Assembly (NCBI RefSeq): GCF_032051575.1
Contig: NZ_DAMBYD010000004.1
Location: forward strand, 1-64,000
From: Aminipila sp032051575
GTDB taxonomy: Bacteria > Bacillota > Clostridia > Peptostreptococcales > Anaerovoracaceae
Reading direction: 5' to 3'
Length of the DNA: 64,000 nt
In this document: positions 51,668 to 62,600 of the stretch, piece after piece
How the letters are laid out: the number at the start of each line of letters is the position of its first letter
How positions within the stretch are numbered: the stretch's first letter is position 1
The notes under the pieces: generated by a model
Databases searched by the model: none
Told to the model about the DNA's origin: nothing
The model's input: the letters and a program-made list of their open reading frames with translations, nothing else
Program-made: the position numbers and the translations under genes

Positions 51668-54600
51668 ATGAAACAAGTACAACAACAAATGAGAATAACA
51701 GGAAGTTTATATGATAAAAATTTTGAACATGATAACTGTGGTATTGGAGCGGTTGTAAACATAAAGGGTGTTAAGTCCCACAAAACGGTTGAGGATGCAT
51801 TAACTATTGTTGAGAAATTGGAACATAGAGCAGGTAAAGATTCAACGGGAGAAACTGGAGACGGTGTTGGAATATTAACACAAATTCCCCATAGTTTTTT
51901 TGTTAAGCATGTAAAAGATATAGAATTCCCATCAAATGGAGATTTTGCTGTAGGTATGTTTTTCTTTCCCCAGCAGGAACTACTTAGAAATCAGATAAAA
52001 AAACGCTTTGAAGTCATTGTTGAAAAGGAGGGATTGATTTTTCTTGGATGGAGAGAGGTTCCTACTTGTGATTATGTACTTGGGAACAAAGCGCTGGAGT
52101 GTAAACCTGCTATTTATCAAGTATTTATTGGAAGACCAAGAAACCTAAAGCCGGGGATAGAATTTGATAGAAAATTATATATTGCCAGAAGAATATTTGA
52201 AAACAGCAATGACAATGAATCAAATGAGACTTATGTGTGTTCTTTATCCAGTAGGACAATTGTATATAAGGGGATGTTTTTAGTAAAACAATTACGATTA
52301 TTTTATTTAGATCTTCAGGAAAAAGATTTTATTTCAGCTATTGCTATTGTTCATTCTAGATTTTCCACTAATACCATGCCTTCGTGGGAAAAAGCGCATC
52401 CCAATCGCTATATGGTACATAATGGTGAAATAAACACAATACGTGGAAATGTAAATAAAATGTTGTCCAGAGAAGAAAATATGCATTCGGATACATTAGG
52501 ACAGGATTTATACAGAGTACTTCCAATCGTTCCAAAGTGGGGATCTGACTCTGCTATGTTAGATAATACTTTAGAATTTTTATATATGTCAGGAATGGAT
52601 TTTCCAAAGGCAGTCATGTTATGTATTCCTGAACCATGGTGTAATGATAGGAACATGAGTCAGAAAAAGAAAGATTTTTATCTATATCATGGAACGATGA
52701 TGGAACCTTGGGATGGACCAGCTTCCATAGTGTTTAGTGATGGTGATGTTGTAGGGGCTGTATTAGACAGAAATGGATTGCGTCCTTCCAGATATTATAT
52801 AACCAAAGATGGAAATTTAATTTTATCTTCAGAAGTGGGTGTTTTAGATATTCCACCAGAGGAGATTGAAGTAAAGGAAAGATTAAGACCTGGCAGAATG
52901 CTTCTTGTGGACACTAAAGTAGGTAAATTAATAAATGATAAAGATTTAAAGGAATATTATGCAGGCAACCAGCCCTATGGTGAATGGATAGAAAATAATT
53001 TAATACATTTAAAGGAACTACAAATTCCAAATCAAAGAGTTCCATTCTTTAGAAATCAAGATTTAACAAGAATGCAACAGGCGTTTGGGTATTCCTATGA
53101 AGATGTCATAAATTACTTAAAACCCATGGCATTAAACGGTAGTGAGCCAATTATTGCTATGGGAGCAGATACACCTTTAGCCGCATTATCTGAAACCCAT
53201 CCACCGCTTTTTAACTATTTTAAGCAACTTTTTGCCCAGGTAACTAATCCACCTATTGATGCTATCAGAGAGGAAATTGTTACTTCAACATATAGTTATT
53301 TAGGTAAGGATGGAAACCTTCTAAAGGATGTGCCTGAAAACTGCAGGCTGCTTTCTGTTAGAAATCCCATATTAACAAATACTGACTTCATGAAAATTAA
53401 GAATATGAAGGTTGAAGGCTTTAAGGTGGCTACTGTTTCAATAAATTATTACAAAGGAACTTCTTTAGAGAAAGCCATAAATAATATATTTATACAGACG
53501 GACAGAGCATTAAAAGACGGGGCTAATATTATCATTTTATCTGATAGGGACGTAGATGAATACAGGGTACCAATTCCATCTCTTTTAGCAGTATCTGCAG
53601 TGCAGCAGTATTTAGTAAGAACTAGAAAGCGTATGTCTCTGTCCCTAGTGTTAGAAAGTGGAGAACCTAGAGAAGTTCATCACTTTGCAACATTGCTAGG
53701 TTATGGGGCAAGTGCTATCAATCCTTATTTGGCACAAGATACCATTAAGCAGATGGTTGAAGATAATATTTTAGAAAAGGATTATTATGCCGCTGTGCAT
53801 GATTATGCAGAAGGAATTCTTCATGGGATTGTAAAAATTGCTTCCAAAATGGGTATTTCAACTATTCAATCATACCAGGGTTCACAAATTTTTGAGGCAG
53901 TAGGCATTAGCAAAGAGGTCATAGATCAGTATTTTACCAATACCGTAAGCCGGGTTGGCGGAATGACGCTTAAGGAAATGGAGAAGCAAATAAATGCAAG
54001 ACATTCAAGAGCTTTCGACCCATTAGGCTTAAACCAGGATTACGTTCTTGACAGCTTAGGAGACCATAAGGTCAGAAGTGGAGAAGAGGAACATTTATAT
54101 AATCCTCAAACTATTCATTTACTTCAAATGGCCACGAGAAATGGAGATTATAAACTATTTAAGGAATATACAAAGCTAATAAATGAAGAAATGGGGGCTA
54201 CACATTTAAGAAATTTAATGGACTTTAATTTAAATAATCAATCCATTCCTGTTGAACAGGTTGAAAGTGTAGATTCCATTGTAAGGAGATTTAAAACAGG
54301 GGCTATGTCCTATGGTTCTATATCTAAAGAAGCACATGAAACTATGGCTATAGCTATGAATAAACTTAAAGGAAAGTCAAATAGTGGAGAGGGCGGAGAA
54401 GAGTCAGAAAGATTTAAGGTTGGTGCAGATGGGGTGGATAAATGCAGTAAAATCAAGCAAGTTGCATCTGGAAGATTTGGTGTTACATCAGAATACTTAG
54501 TAAGTGCAGAAGAAATTCAGATAAAATTGGCCCAGGGGGCAAAACCAGGTGAAGGTGGACAACTGCCTTCTGATAAAGTGTATCCTTGGATTGCCAGAAC

Positions 54601-56230
54601 AAGACATAGCACCACAGGTGTCGGTCTTATCTCACCTCCACCACACCATGACATTTATTCGATTGAGGATTTAGCCCAGTTAATTTATGATTGTAAATGT
54701 GCAAATTCTCAGGCGAGAATTTCCGTAAAATTAGTTTCAGAAGCGGGCGTAGGAACGATTGCAGCAGGTGTTGCAAAAGCCGGAGCACAAGTAATTTTGA
54801 TTTCTGGATATGATGGCGGCACAGGAGCAGCACCTAAAAATTCTGTATATAATGCAGGATTGCCATGGGAGCTTGGATTAGCAGAAGCACATCAGACATT
54901 GCTTATGAATGGACTTAGAAGCAGAGTTATTTTAGAGACTGATGGCAAATTAATGAGTGGCAGAGAAGTTGCTATTGCGGCATTGCTAGGAGCAGAAGAA
55001 TTTGGTTTTGCTACAGCACCCCTTATTTCTATGGGCTGTGTCATGATGAGAGTTTGCAATTTGGACACTTGTCCAGTTGGCATTGCAACGCAGAACCCAG
55101 AACTTAGAAAAAGATTTTCTGGTAAACCGGAATATGTAATGAATTTTATGCGATTTGTTGCCGAAGAATTAAGAGAATACATGGCATTGCTAGGATTTAA
55201 AACAGTAGATGAAATGGTTGGCAGAACAGATATGTTAAAACCTAGAACGACAAAAGAAGGCGAAGGCCACAAACTAGACATTGAGTGCATTCTAAAAAAT
55301 GGAATTTCAGATGAATTGCTGAACGGCATCCATAAAGTAGGTGATGACTTTGATTTTAGACTAAGTGAGAGCAAAGACATGACTGTATTATATAAGAGTT
55401 TAAAAGATTCCATTGATAAGAGGGAGAAAAAATCCATAGAGGTTAAGGTGGACAACCAAGATCGGGCGTTTGGAACTGTGCTAGGATCCATATTGACTAA
55501 AAAGTGTGGAAACAAGTTGGAAGCAGACACATTCCATGTTAAATGTACGGGCTACGGCGGACAAAGTTTTGGTGCATTTATACCAAAAGGTCTGACTTTA
55601 GAATTAGAGGGTGATAGTAATGATTATATTGGAAAAGGATTATCCGGTGGAAAAATTATTGTTTATCCAGATAAGAAGGCAACATTTAAACACGATGAAA
55701 ACATTATTATAGGTAATGTAGCATTATATGGGGCAACCTCTGGCAAGGCTTTTTTTAGTGGTGTAGCAGGGGAAAGATTTTGTGTAAGAAATTCTGGAGT
55801 GGATGCTGTAGTAGAAGGTGTAGGAGATCATGGACTTGAATATATGACAGGTGGCAGAGTTGTCATTCTGGGAGCAACAGGAAACAACTTAGCAGCTGGT
55901 ATGTCTGGCGGAATAGCATATGTCTTAGATGAGAAAGGAGATTTGTATTCTAAATTAAATAAAGATATTATTTCTCTTGAAAATGTAAGCAAGAGCCAAG
56001 ATGTACTAGAACTAAACGAACTTATAAAGGAACATGTTAAGGCTACCAATTCTGTTAAAGGTAAAGAAATACTTAAGAGATTTACGGAGTATCTGCCTAT
56101 GTTTAAAAAAATAATGCCTTATGATTATAAAAATGTGCTTAATATAATTAAAAAATATGAAGAGATGGGTGTAGATGAAAAAACTGCACAGATAAAGGCT
56201 TTCTATGAAATAAAAGGAGGTATGCAGTAA
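51668..56230 (+). CDS. gltB: Glutamate synthase large subunit
   Basis: 1520 residues. A 23-residue propeptide precedes Cys24 (EHDNCGIGAV), the N-terminal nucleophile of the class II amidotransferase domain. The central and FMN domains follow, with GEGGEESERF near residue 910, SKIKQVASGRFGVT, and GGTGAAP. The 3Fe-4S cluster cysteines are in CVMMRVCNLDTCPVG near residue 1125, and a C-terminal beta-helix domain has GYGGQSFGAF. It transfers the glutamine amide to 2-oxoglutarate, giving two glutamate with GltD. Together with GlnN it forms the GS-GOGAT cycle. The stop overlaps the gltD start (TAATG). Confidence 0.98.
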   Translation: MKQVQQQMRITGSLYDKNFEHDNCGIGAVVNIKGVKSHKTVEDALTIVEKLEHRAGKDSTGETGDGVGILTQIPHSFFVKHVKDIEFPSNGDFAVGMFFFPQQELLRNQIKKRFEVIVEKEGLIFLGWREVPTCDYVLGNKALECKPAIYQVFIGRPRNLKPGIEFDRKLYIARRIFENSNDNESNETYVCSLSSRTIVYKGMFLVKQLRLFYLDLQEKDFISAIAIVHSRFSTNTMPSWEKAHPNRYMVHNGEINTIRGNVNKMLSREENMHSDTLGQDLYRVLPIVPKWGSDSAMLDNTLEFLYMSGMDFPKAVMLCIPEPWCNDRNMSQKKKDFYLYHGTMMEPWDGPASIVFSDGDVVGAVLDRNGLRPSRYYITKDGNLILSSEVGVLDIPPEEIEVKERLRPGRMLLVDTKVGKLINDKDLKEYYAGNQPYGEWIENNLIHLKELQIPNQRVPFFRNQDLTRMQQAFGYSYEDVINYLKPMALNGSEPIIAMGADTPLAALSETHPPLFNYFKQLFAQVTNPPIDAIREEIVTSTYSYLGKDGNLLKDVPENCRLLSVRNPILTNTDFMKIKNMKVEGFKVATVSINYYKGTSLEKAINNIFIQTDRALKDGANIIILSDRDVDEYRVPIPSLLAVSAVQQYLVRTRKRMSLSLVLESGEPREVHHFATLLGYGASAINPYLAQDTIKQMVEDNILEKDYYAAVHDYAEGILHGIVKIASKMGISTIQSYQGSQIFEAVGISKEVIDQYFTNTVSRVGGMTLKEMEKQINARHSRAFDPLGLNQDYVLDSLGDHKVRSGEEEHLYNPQTIHLLQMATRNGDYKLFKEYTKLINEEMGATHLRNLMDFNLNNQSIPVEQVESVDSIVRRFKTGAMSYGSISKEAHETMAIAMNKLKGKSNSGEGGEESERFKVGADGVDKCSKIKQVASGRFGVTSEYLVSAEEIQIKLAQGAKPGEGGQLPSDKVYPWIARTRHSTTGVGLISPPPHHDIYSIEDLAQLIYDCKCANSQARISVKLVSEAGVGTIAAGVAKAGAQVILISGYDGGTGAAPKNSVYNAGLPWELGLAEAHQTLLMNGLRSRVILETDGKLMSGREVAIAALLGAEEFGFATAPLISMGCVMMRVCNLDTCPVGIATQNPELRKRFSGKPEYVMNFMRFVAEELREYMALLGFKTVDEMVGRTDMLKPRTTKEGEGHKLDIECILKNGISDELLNGIHKVGDDFDFRLSESKDMTVLYKSLKDSIDKREKKSIEVKVDNQDRAFGTVLGSILTKKCGNKLEADTFHVKCTGYGGQSFGAFIPKGLTLELEGDSNDYIGKGLSGGKIIVYPDKKATFKHDENIIIGNVALYGATSGKAFFSGVAGERFCVRNSGVDAVVEGVGDHGLEYMTGGRVVILGATGNNLAAGMSGGIAYVLDEKGDLYSKLNKDIISLENVSKSQDVLELNELIKEHVKATNSVKGKEILKRFTEYLPMFKKIMPYDYKNVLNIIKKYEEMGVDEKTAQIKAFYEIKGGMQ

Positions 56231-57723
56231 TGGGAATGTCAACAGGCTTTTTAAAGTATGAGAGGCGCACAAGCGAGGCCTTGGAGCCTTTGGAAAGAAT
56301 AAAGAATTTTAATGAGTTTCATATTGCTTTATCAAAGGAAGAACAGATGGAACAGGGAGCACGTTGTATGGACTGTGGTGTACCATTTTGTCAGTCTGGA
56401 AAGATGATAGGAGGTATGGTATCAGGATGTCCTTTAAACAATTTAATACCTGAATGGAATGACCTTGTCTATTATGGCAATTATAAAGCAGCATTAAAAA
56501 GGCTCCTGAAAAAAAATAATTTTCCTGAGTTTACATCTAGGGTATGCCCTGCTCTTTGTGAAAAGGCATGTACCTGCTCATTAAATGGTGACAGTGTATC
56601 AGTTAGAGAGAATGAACTGGCTATCATTGAGGGAGGATATGATAACAGGTTGATGCAACCTAGAAAAATAGTGAACCGTTCAGATAAAAAAATTGCGGTT
56701 ATTGGTTCTGGTCCTGCTGGACTTGCAGCTGCAGACCAATTAAATTTTAGGGGGCATCATGTTACGGTTTATGAAAAGAATGACAGGGCTGGCGGCCTTC
56801 TGATGTATGGTATACCTAATATGAAATTGGAAAAACGGGTTATAAAAAGAAGAATTGACATAATGAAAGCAGAAGGCATTCAATTTAGAATGAATGAGGG
56901 AATATCCAGCAAAAAACAAGTGGAAAAACTACTAAAGGATTATGACGCTGTTATTTTGGCTTGTGGAGCAGCCAACCCAAGGGATATTAATGTACCCGGC
57001 AGAGATGGAAAGGGAATTTATTTTGCGGTGGATTTTTTAACCTCCACTACAAAGTCTTTGTTGGATAATTTTTTAGAAGAAAAAACTTATATTTCAGCTA
57101 AAGACAAAAATGTAATTGTAATTGGTGGGGGAGACACGGGCAATGATTGTGTAGGTACGGCTATTAGACATGGTGCGAAGTCGGTAATGCAACTAGAAAT
57201 GATGCCAAAGCCACCAGAAAGCAGACTTGAAAACAATCCATGGCCTCAATGGCCTAAGGTCTTAAAGACAGATTATGGACAAGAAGAAGCAATTGCAATT
57301 TTCGGGAAAGATCCCAGAGAATATCAGACTACTGTAAAAGAATTTATTTGTGACAAAGAAGGTAATGTAAAACAGGCCATATTGGTTAAACTAGAATTGG
57401 GAAAAGACAATGAAACAGGAAAAATGATTATGAAAGAAATTTCTAAATCTGAAAAAATTGTTTCAGTGGATTTAGTTTTAGTAGCAGCAGGATTCCTAGG
57501 ATGCGATACAGATGTTACTAAAGCCTTTGGTGTCGAAGTAGATGATAGATCTAATGTATGGACGAACATTCAGCAGGAATCTTTGTATAAGACTAATCGA
57601 AATAAAGTATTTGCTGCGGGAGATATGCGAAGAGGCCAGTCACTGGTTGTATGGGCTATACGAGAAGGTAGAGAAGTGGCTAGAGAAGTAGACAAATATC
57701 TTATGGGATATACGAATTTGTAG
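56230..57723 (+). CDS. gltD: Glutamate synthase small subunit
   Basis: 497 residues. The N-terminal Fe-S domain has CMDCGVPFC and CPLNNLIPEW, then CPALCEKACTC. FAD binding is in AVIGSGPAGLAAADQL near residue 157, and NAD(P)H binding in VIVIGGGDTGNDCVG near 297. A late AAGDMRRGQSLVVWAI motif closes the flavin site. It passes electrons from NAD(P)H to GltB. The ATG overlaps the gltB stop codon. Confidence 0.97.
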   Translation: MGMSTGFLKYERRTSEALEPLERIKNFNEFHIALSKEEQMEQGARCMDCGVPFCQSGKMIGGMVSGCPLNNLIPEWNDLVYYGNYKAALKRLLKKNNFPEFTSRVCPALCEKACTCSLNGDSVSVRENELAIIEGGYDNRLMQPRKIVNRSDKKIAVIGSGPAGLAAADQLNFRGHHVTVYEKNDRAGGLLMYGIPNMKLEKRVIKRRIDIMKAEGIQFRMNEGISSKKQVEKLLKDYDAVILACGAANPRDINVPGRDGKGIYFAVDFLTSTTKSLLDNFLEEKTYISAKDKNVIVIGGGDTGNDCVGTAIRHGAKSVMQLEMMPKPPESRLENNPWPQWPKVLKTDYGQEEAIAIFGKDPREYQTTVKEFICDKEGNVKQAILVKLELGKDNETGKMIMKEISKSEKIVSVDLVLVAAGFLGCDTDVTKAFGVEVDDRSNVWTNIQQESLYKTNRNKVFAAGDMRRGQSLVVWAIREGREVAREVDKYLMGYTNL

Positions 57724-57728
57724 GATGA

Positions 57729-57766
57729 CAAAAATGACGTATAAAGCGTCATTTTTGTTTTTATTC
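57729..57766 (+). terminator. Terminator after gltD
   Basis: AAAAATGACG pairs with CGTCATTTTT across a 7-base loop, followed by further T. Confidence 0.85.
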
Positions 57767-57785
57767 ATAAAAAATAAAGGCAAAA

Positions 57786-57802
57786 TAGTGGTTGAACCAC
57801 TA
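57786..57802 (+). repeat. Palindrome upstream of the gatC promoter
   Basis: TAGTGGTTGAACCACTA: eight-base perfect arms around one central base, just upstream of the -35 box. Could be an operator or a small hairpin. Confidence 0.5.
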
Positions 57803-57809
57803 AAAAATA

Positions 57810-57838
57810 TTGCAAAGTTAAATTAAAAGTGATATGCT
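57810..57838 (+). promoter_or_regulatory. Promoter of the gatC-gatA-gatB/aspS operon
   Basis: TTGCAA (57810-57815), 17 bases, TATGCT (57833-57838), 36 bases before the gatC ATG. Confidence 0.6.
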
Positions 57839-57874
57839 ATAACGTATATTTTTTAGAAAGAATGAGGTCAAATT

Positions 57875-58162
57875 ATGATCATAACAGATAGTCTTATTGA
57901 TTATATCAGTGATTTGTCCAGACTTGAACTGGAGGAACAGGAAAAAGAAAGTGCAAAGAAGGATTTGACTGATATATTAAATTACATGGATAAGCTCAAT
58001 GAGATTGACACAAAAGGTATCAGTGAAATGTCACAACCATTTGATAACCAAAATTGCTTTAGAGAAGATGAAGTAACAAATAGTGATAAACGTGAAGAAG
58101 TACTTCAAAATGCTCCAGATAGTAAGGGAGATTATTTCAGAGTACACAAAACAGTTGAGTAG
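57875..58162 (+). CDS. gatC: Asp/Glu-tRNA amidotransferase subunit C
   Basis: 95 residues, standard length. GatC wraps around GatA and GatB and stabilises the complex. Motifs: ISDLSRLELEEQEKESAKKDL and DILNYMDKLNEIDT at the N terminus and VLQNAPDSKGDYFRVHKTVE at the end, which is the usual C terminus of GatC. TGAGGTC lies before the ATG. It is the first gene of the operon. Confidence 0.95.
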   Translation: MIITDSLIDYISDLSRLELEEQEKESAKKDLTDILNYMDKLNEIDTKGISEMSQPFDNQNCFREDEVTNSDKREEVLQNAPDSKGDYFRVHKTVE

Positions 58163-58177
58163 AAAGAAGGTGTAGAG

Positions 58178-59650
58178 GTGGCAGTGAAAGAGCTTAAAAC
58201 TTTGTCTGCAGTTGAAATAGGCAGGCTTATAAAGAATAGAGAAGTAAGTTGTAAAGAAGTAACCAATTATTATTTAGGAGAGATAAATAATAATAATAAT
58301 GAAATAAATGCGGTTTTAGCTGTTAACGGAGAAAAAGCTGTTAAAACTGCAGAATCTATACAGAAAAGAATCAATAACGGTGAGGATATCTCACCACTTG
58401 CAGGGGTTCCCGTAATCATTAAAGATAATATTTGTACGAAAAATCTAAGGACTACGGCTGCATCTAAAATGCTTGAAAATTTCATACCACCATATAGTGC
58501 AGGTGTCATGGAAAAATTAGAACATGCAGGAGCGGTGGTTATTGCAAAGGCAAATATGGATGAATTTGCTATGGGTGGTTCAACAGAGACTTCTAGTTTT
58601 GGTATAACAAAGAATCCTTGGAATAAACAATATGTACCAGGAGGGTCTTCAGGAGGATCAGCGGCGGCTGTGGCAGCTAATATGTCGCCATATGCGTTAG
58701 GCTCTGATACAGGAGGATCCATTAGACAACCTTGTTCTTTCTGCAATTTAACTGGGATAAAGCCAACCTATGGAAGTGTTTCCCGGTATGGGCTTATGGC
58801 GTATGCATCGTCATTAGACCAAATTGGACCCATAGGAAAAAATGTGCAGGATTGTGCAGAAGTTCTTGCTCTGATTTCAGGCTTAGATAAAAGAGACAGT
58901 ACCGCTATAATGGATAAACCTTTTGATTTTTCTAATTCCTATGAGGAAGATTTAAAAGGAATTAAAATCGGCATTCCAAAGAACTACTTTGGAAACGGGT
59001 TAAATACAGAAGTTAGTGAAAAAATCTTAGCAGCAGCAGGTGTACTTAAAGGCCTTGGTGCTGAAATTCAAGAATTTGAAATGCCAGGAATAGAATATGC
59101 TGTTCCCGCTTATTACATTGTGGCTTGTGCGGAAGCAAGTTCAAATCTTTCAAGATATGATGGAATAAAATATGGGTTCACTTCAAAGAACGCCAATGAT
59201 TTACAAGAGACTTATTATAAATCAAGAAGTGAAGGTTTTGGCTCTGAAGTAAAGAGAAGAATCATGTTAGGATCTTTTGTTTTAAGTTCAGGATATTTTG
59301 ACGCATATTATAAGAAGGCACTACAGGTAAGGACAATGATAAAGGAAAACTTTAATAAAGCTTTCGAGAAGTATGATATGATTTTAAGCCCAGTAAGTCC
59401 AACTACTGCCTATAAAATAGGAGAACAGATTTCAGATCCAATTGCTATGTATATGGCAGATATTTATACGGTTTCAATAAATTTGGCAGGGATTCCGGCT
59501 ATCGCTTTGCCATGTGGAGTCTCAGATGAAAATAAAATGCCTATTGGCATGCAGCTGATTGGTAATAATTTTGCTGAACCTACTTTAGTAAGAGCGGCTT
59601 ATGCTTATCAGCAAGTAACAGATTTTCATAAGAGGGGAGGAATCTTGTAA
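58178..59650 (+). CDS. gatA: Asp/Glu-tRNA amidotransferase subunit A
   Basis: 490 residues, GTG start with GAAGGTG upstream. An amidase-signature enzyme that frees ammonia from glutamine. The Lys-Ser-Ser triad is visible: VPVIIKDNI, PGGSSGGSAAA and SDTGGSIRQP. It works with GatB and GatC to convert mischarged Asp-tRNA(Asn) or Glu-tRNA(Gln) to the correct amide. The stop overlaps the next ATG (TAATG), so it is coupled to the fusion gene. Confidence 0.97.
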   Translation: MAVKELKTLSAVEIGRLIKNREVSCKEVTNYYLGEINNNNNEINAVLAVNGEKAVKTAESIQKRINNGEDISPLAGVPVIIKDNICTKNLRTTAASKMLENFIPPYSAGVMEKLEHAGAVVIAKANMDEFAMGGSTETSSFGITKNPWNKQYVPGGSSGGSAAAVAANMSPYALGSDTGGSIRQPCSFCNLTGIKPTYGSVSRYGLMAYASSLDQIGPIGKNVQDCAEVLALISGLDKRDSTAIMDKPFDFSNSYEEDLKGIKIGIPKNYFGNGLNTEVSEKILAAAGVLKGLGAEIQEFEMPGIEYAVPAYYIVACAEASSNLSRYDGIKYGFTSKNANDLQETYYKSRSEGFGSEVKRRIMLGSFVLSSGYFDAYYKKALQVRTMIKENFNKAFEKYDMILSPVSPTTAYKIGEQISDPIAMYMADIYTVSINLAGIPAIALPCGVSDENKMPIGMQLIGNNFAEPTLVRAAYAYQQVTDFHKRGGIL

Positions 59651-62600
59651 TGAATTATGAAATAGTCATGGGCCTTGAAGTCCATGTTGAATTATCTACT
59701 AAAACTAAGATCTTTTGTGGATGTAGCACTGAATTTGGTGGCGAACCTAATTCACATGTATGCCCAGTGTGTCTGGGATTACCAGGAAGTCTTCCCGTTT
59801 TAAATAAGGATGTGGTAAATCGTGCTATAAAAGCAGGGCTTGCATTGAACTGTAATATTCAGAAAGAAAACAGATTTGACCGAAAAAACTATTTTTATCC
59901 TGATTTACCAAAAGATTATCAGATTTCGCAGCTTTATCATCCAATATGCAGGAATGGATTTATGGATGTAACTGTAGATGGAGAAACGAGCAGAATCACT
60001 CTTTGTGAAATCCATATGGAAGAGGATGCTGGTAAATTAGTTCATGATGTGGGTGGTACATTAGTAGATTATAATCGTTGTGGCATACCTCTTATAGAAA
60101 TAGTAACAAATCCTGACTTTCGAAATGCACAGCAGATTGTTACATTTCTTGAAAACTTACAGCAGATGCTTAAATATTTAGATGTATCAGATTGTAAGAT
60201 GCAGGAAGGCTCTATGCGTGCCGATGTAAATTTATCAATTAGACCTAAAGGTGTTGAGAGCTTTGGCACACGAACTGAAATGAAGAATCTAAATTCTTTT
60301 AAAGCAATACAGAGGGCTATTGAGTTTGAGAGCAAAAGACAGATGGAACTTGTGGAAAGTGGAGGAATAGTAACACAGGAAACCAGAAGATGGGACGATG
60401 AAGCAGGAGAGAGTTATGCAATGCGTTCTAAGGAAAATGCTCAGGATTATAGATATTTCCCTGACCCTGATTTACTTCCTATTCATATAGATGAACAATG
60501 GATTTCTGACTTAAGAGATGCCTTGCCTGAATTGCCTATGAAAAAAAAGGAAAGGTATCAGAAGATATTTGGATTATCTGAGGACATAGCTAAAACGATT
60601 ACGGCCACAAAAGAAATAGCAGAAATATTTGAAGCAACTACTGAAAAGTCTGGTGATGCAAAGCTTTCAGCTAACTTTATAGCCGGGGATGTGTTAAGGC
60701 TTCTTAAGGATAGAAGTGTTGAACCAGAAAAGGTTTCAATAGATGCGAAGAAACTTGCAGCCGTAGTAAAGCTTACAGCCGACGGTAAGATTAACAGAAG
60801 TGTTGCCAAACAAGTTATTGAAGAAGTTTTTGATAATAATACGGACCCTTTAGAATATATAGAAGAAAAAGGTTTATTAGCTATTGAAAATACACAGCTT
60901 ATTGAAAAAGCCGTGGAGGACGCTATTGATGAAAATCCTAAATCCATTGAAGATTTTAAGGCGGGAAAGCAAAAGGCCTTTGGATTCTTAGTGGGACAAG
61001 CGATGAAAAAACTTGAAGGAAAAGCCAGCCCTCAAATTGTAAATAAGCTGATAAAAGAAAAGCTTGATAAAATTGCACTTGATGCAGCAGTTGAAACAGA
61101 AGCTAAAGAACAAGAAAAGAAAGCTGCTGAGGCTAAGAAGTATGATGTTAAGGAATGGGATATTGCCATAGATGACAGCGAATTTGACGGCTGTTATCGA
61201 ACGGTAGATTGCAATCAGCTTACCATGACAGATGTTGGCAGAGAAGTTAAGCTGGCTGGCTGGGTCAGAACGATTAGAAACCACGGAGGCATTGCCTTTG
61301 TTGATTTAAGAGATCATTACGGTGTGACACAGATTGTAGTTACTGAAAGTATGGTAGATAGGCTAAATAAGGAAACGGTTATTTCTGTAACAGGTACTGT
61401 TTTAAAGAGGGATGAAGATACAATAAATACTAAGATTTCTACTGGTGAAGTAGAGGTGAAAGCATCGGCTATAAGAATTCTTGGAATAGCACAGAACACC
61501 CTTCCTTTTGAAATTGATAGTTCATTGGATACAAGAGAAGACGTAAGACTTAAATATAGATTCCTTGATCTTAGAAATCCTAAAGTTCATGATAAGATGG
61601 TTTTGAGAGCAAAGATTATTAAATATCTGCGAAAGCAAATGGAAGAATTAGATTTTATGGAAATACAGACACCAATATTAGGGAATTCTTCCCCAGAGGG
61701 TGCAAGAGATTATCTAGTACCAAGCAGAAAGCATAAGGGTACGTTCTATGCGCTGCCGCAAGCTCCACAGCAATTTAAGCAAATGCTTATGGCTTCTGGT
61801 TTTGATAAATATTTTCAAATTGCACCTTGTTTCAGAGATGAAGATGCCAGAGCAGACCGATCACCAGGAGAATTTTATCAGTTAGACTTTGAAATGGCTT
61901 TTGCAACACAGCAGGATGTGTTTGAAGTAGCAGAAAAGGTACTTTATTCTACATTTAAAGAATTTTCTAACCTAGAGGTTTCAAAGCCTCCTTTTAGAAA
62001 GATAACTTTTGAAGAATCCATGCTGAAATACGGAAATGATAAACCTGATTTAAGAAATCCACTTATTATTACAGACTTAAGCGATTTCTTTAATGCAGTA
62101 GATTTTGCTCCTTTTAAAGGAAAAATAGTAAGAGCTATAAGAGTCCCCGACAAGGCTAAAATGCCTAAATCTTTCTTTGAAAAAATGGAGGTTTATGCAA
62201 GAAGCATTGGTATGAAAGGGCTTGGATACATTACCGTAAATGAAGATATGTCTTATAAAGGCCCTATAGATAAGTTTTTTACCGATGAACAGAGAAAGAA
62301 TTTAGCTGATAGAGAGGGGTTACAACCAGATGATATTTTATATTTCATCAGTGATGAAAAGAGTGTGGTTGCAAAATATGCCGGCTTAATCAGAACTGAA
62401 GTTGCGAGCCGTTTGGATTTAATTAATAGAGGAAAATTTGAGTTCTGCTATATTACTGATTTCCCTATGTATGAGTACAATGAGGATCTGGGTAAGATTG
62501 ACTTTACCCATAACCCATTTTCAATGCCACAGGGAGAGATGAAAGCCTTAATGGAAATAAATCCATTAGATATCAAAGCCTATCAGTATGACATAGTTGT

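Noticed and set aside
54892..55530. 212-codon open frame antisense to gltB
   Set aside because: Ser/Leu-rich shadow of the highly conserved FMN and Fe-S region of gltB; no start signals.
58270..58746. 158-codon open frame antisense to gatA
   Set aside because: A shadow of the amidase signature region.
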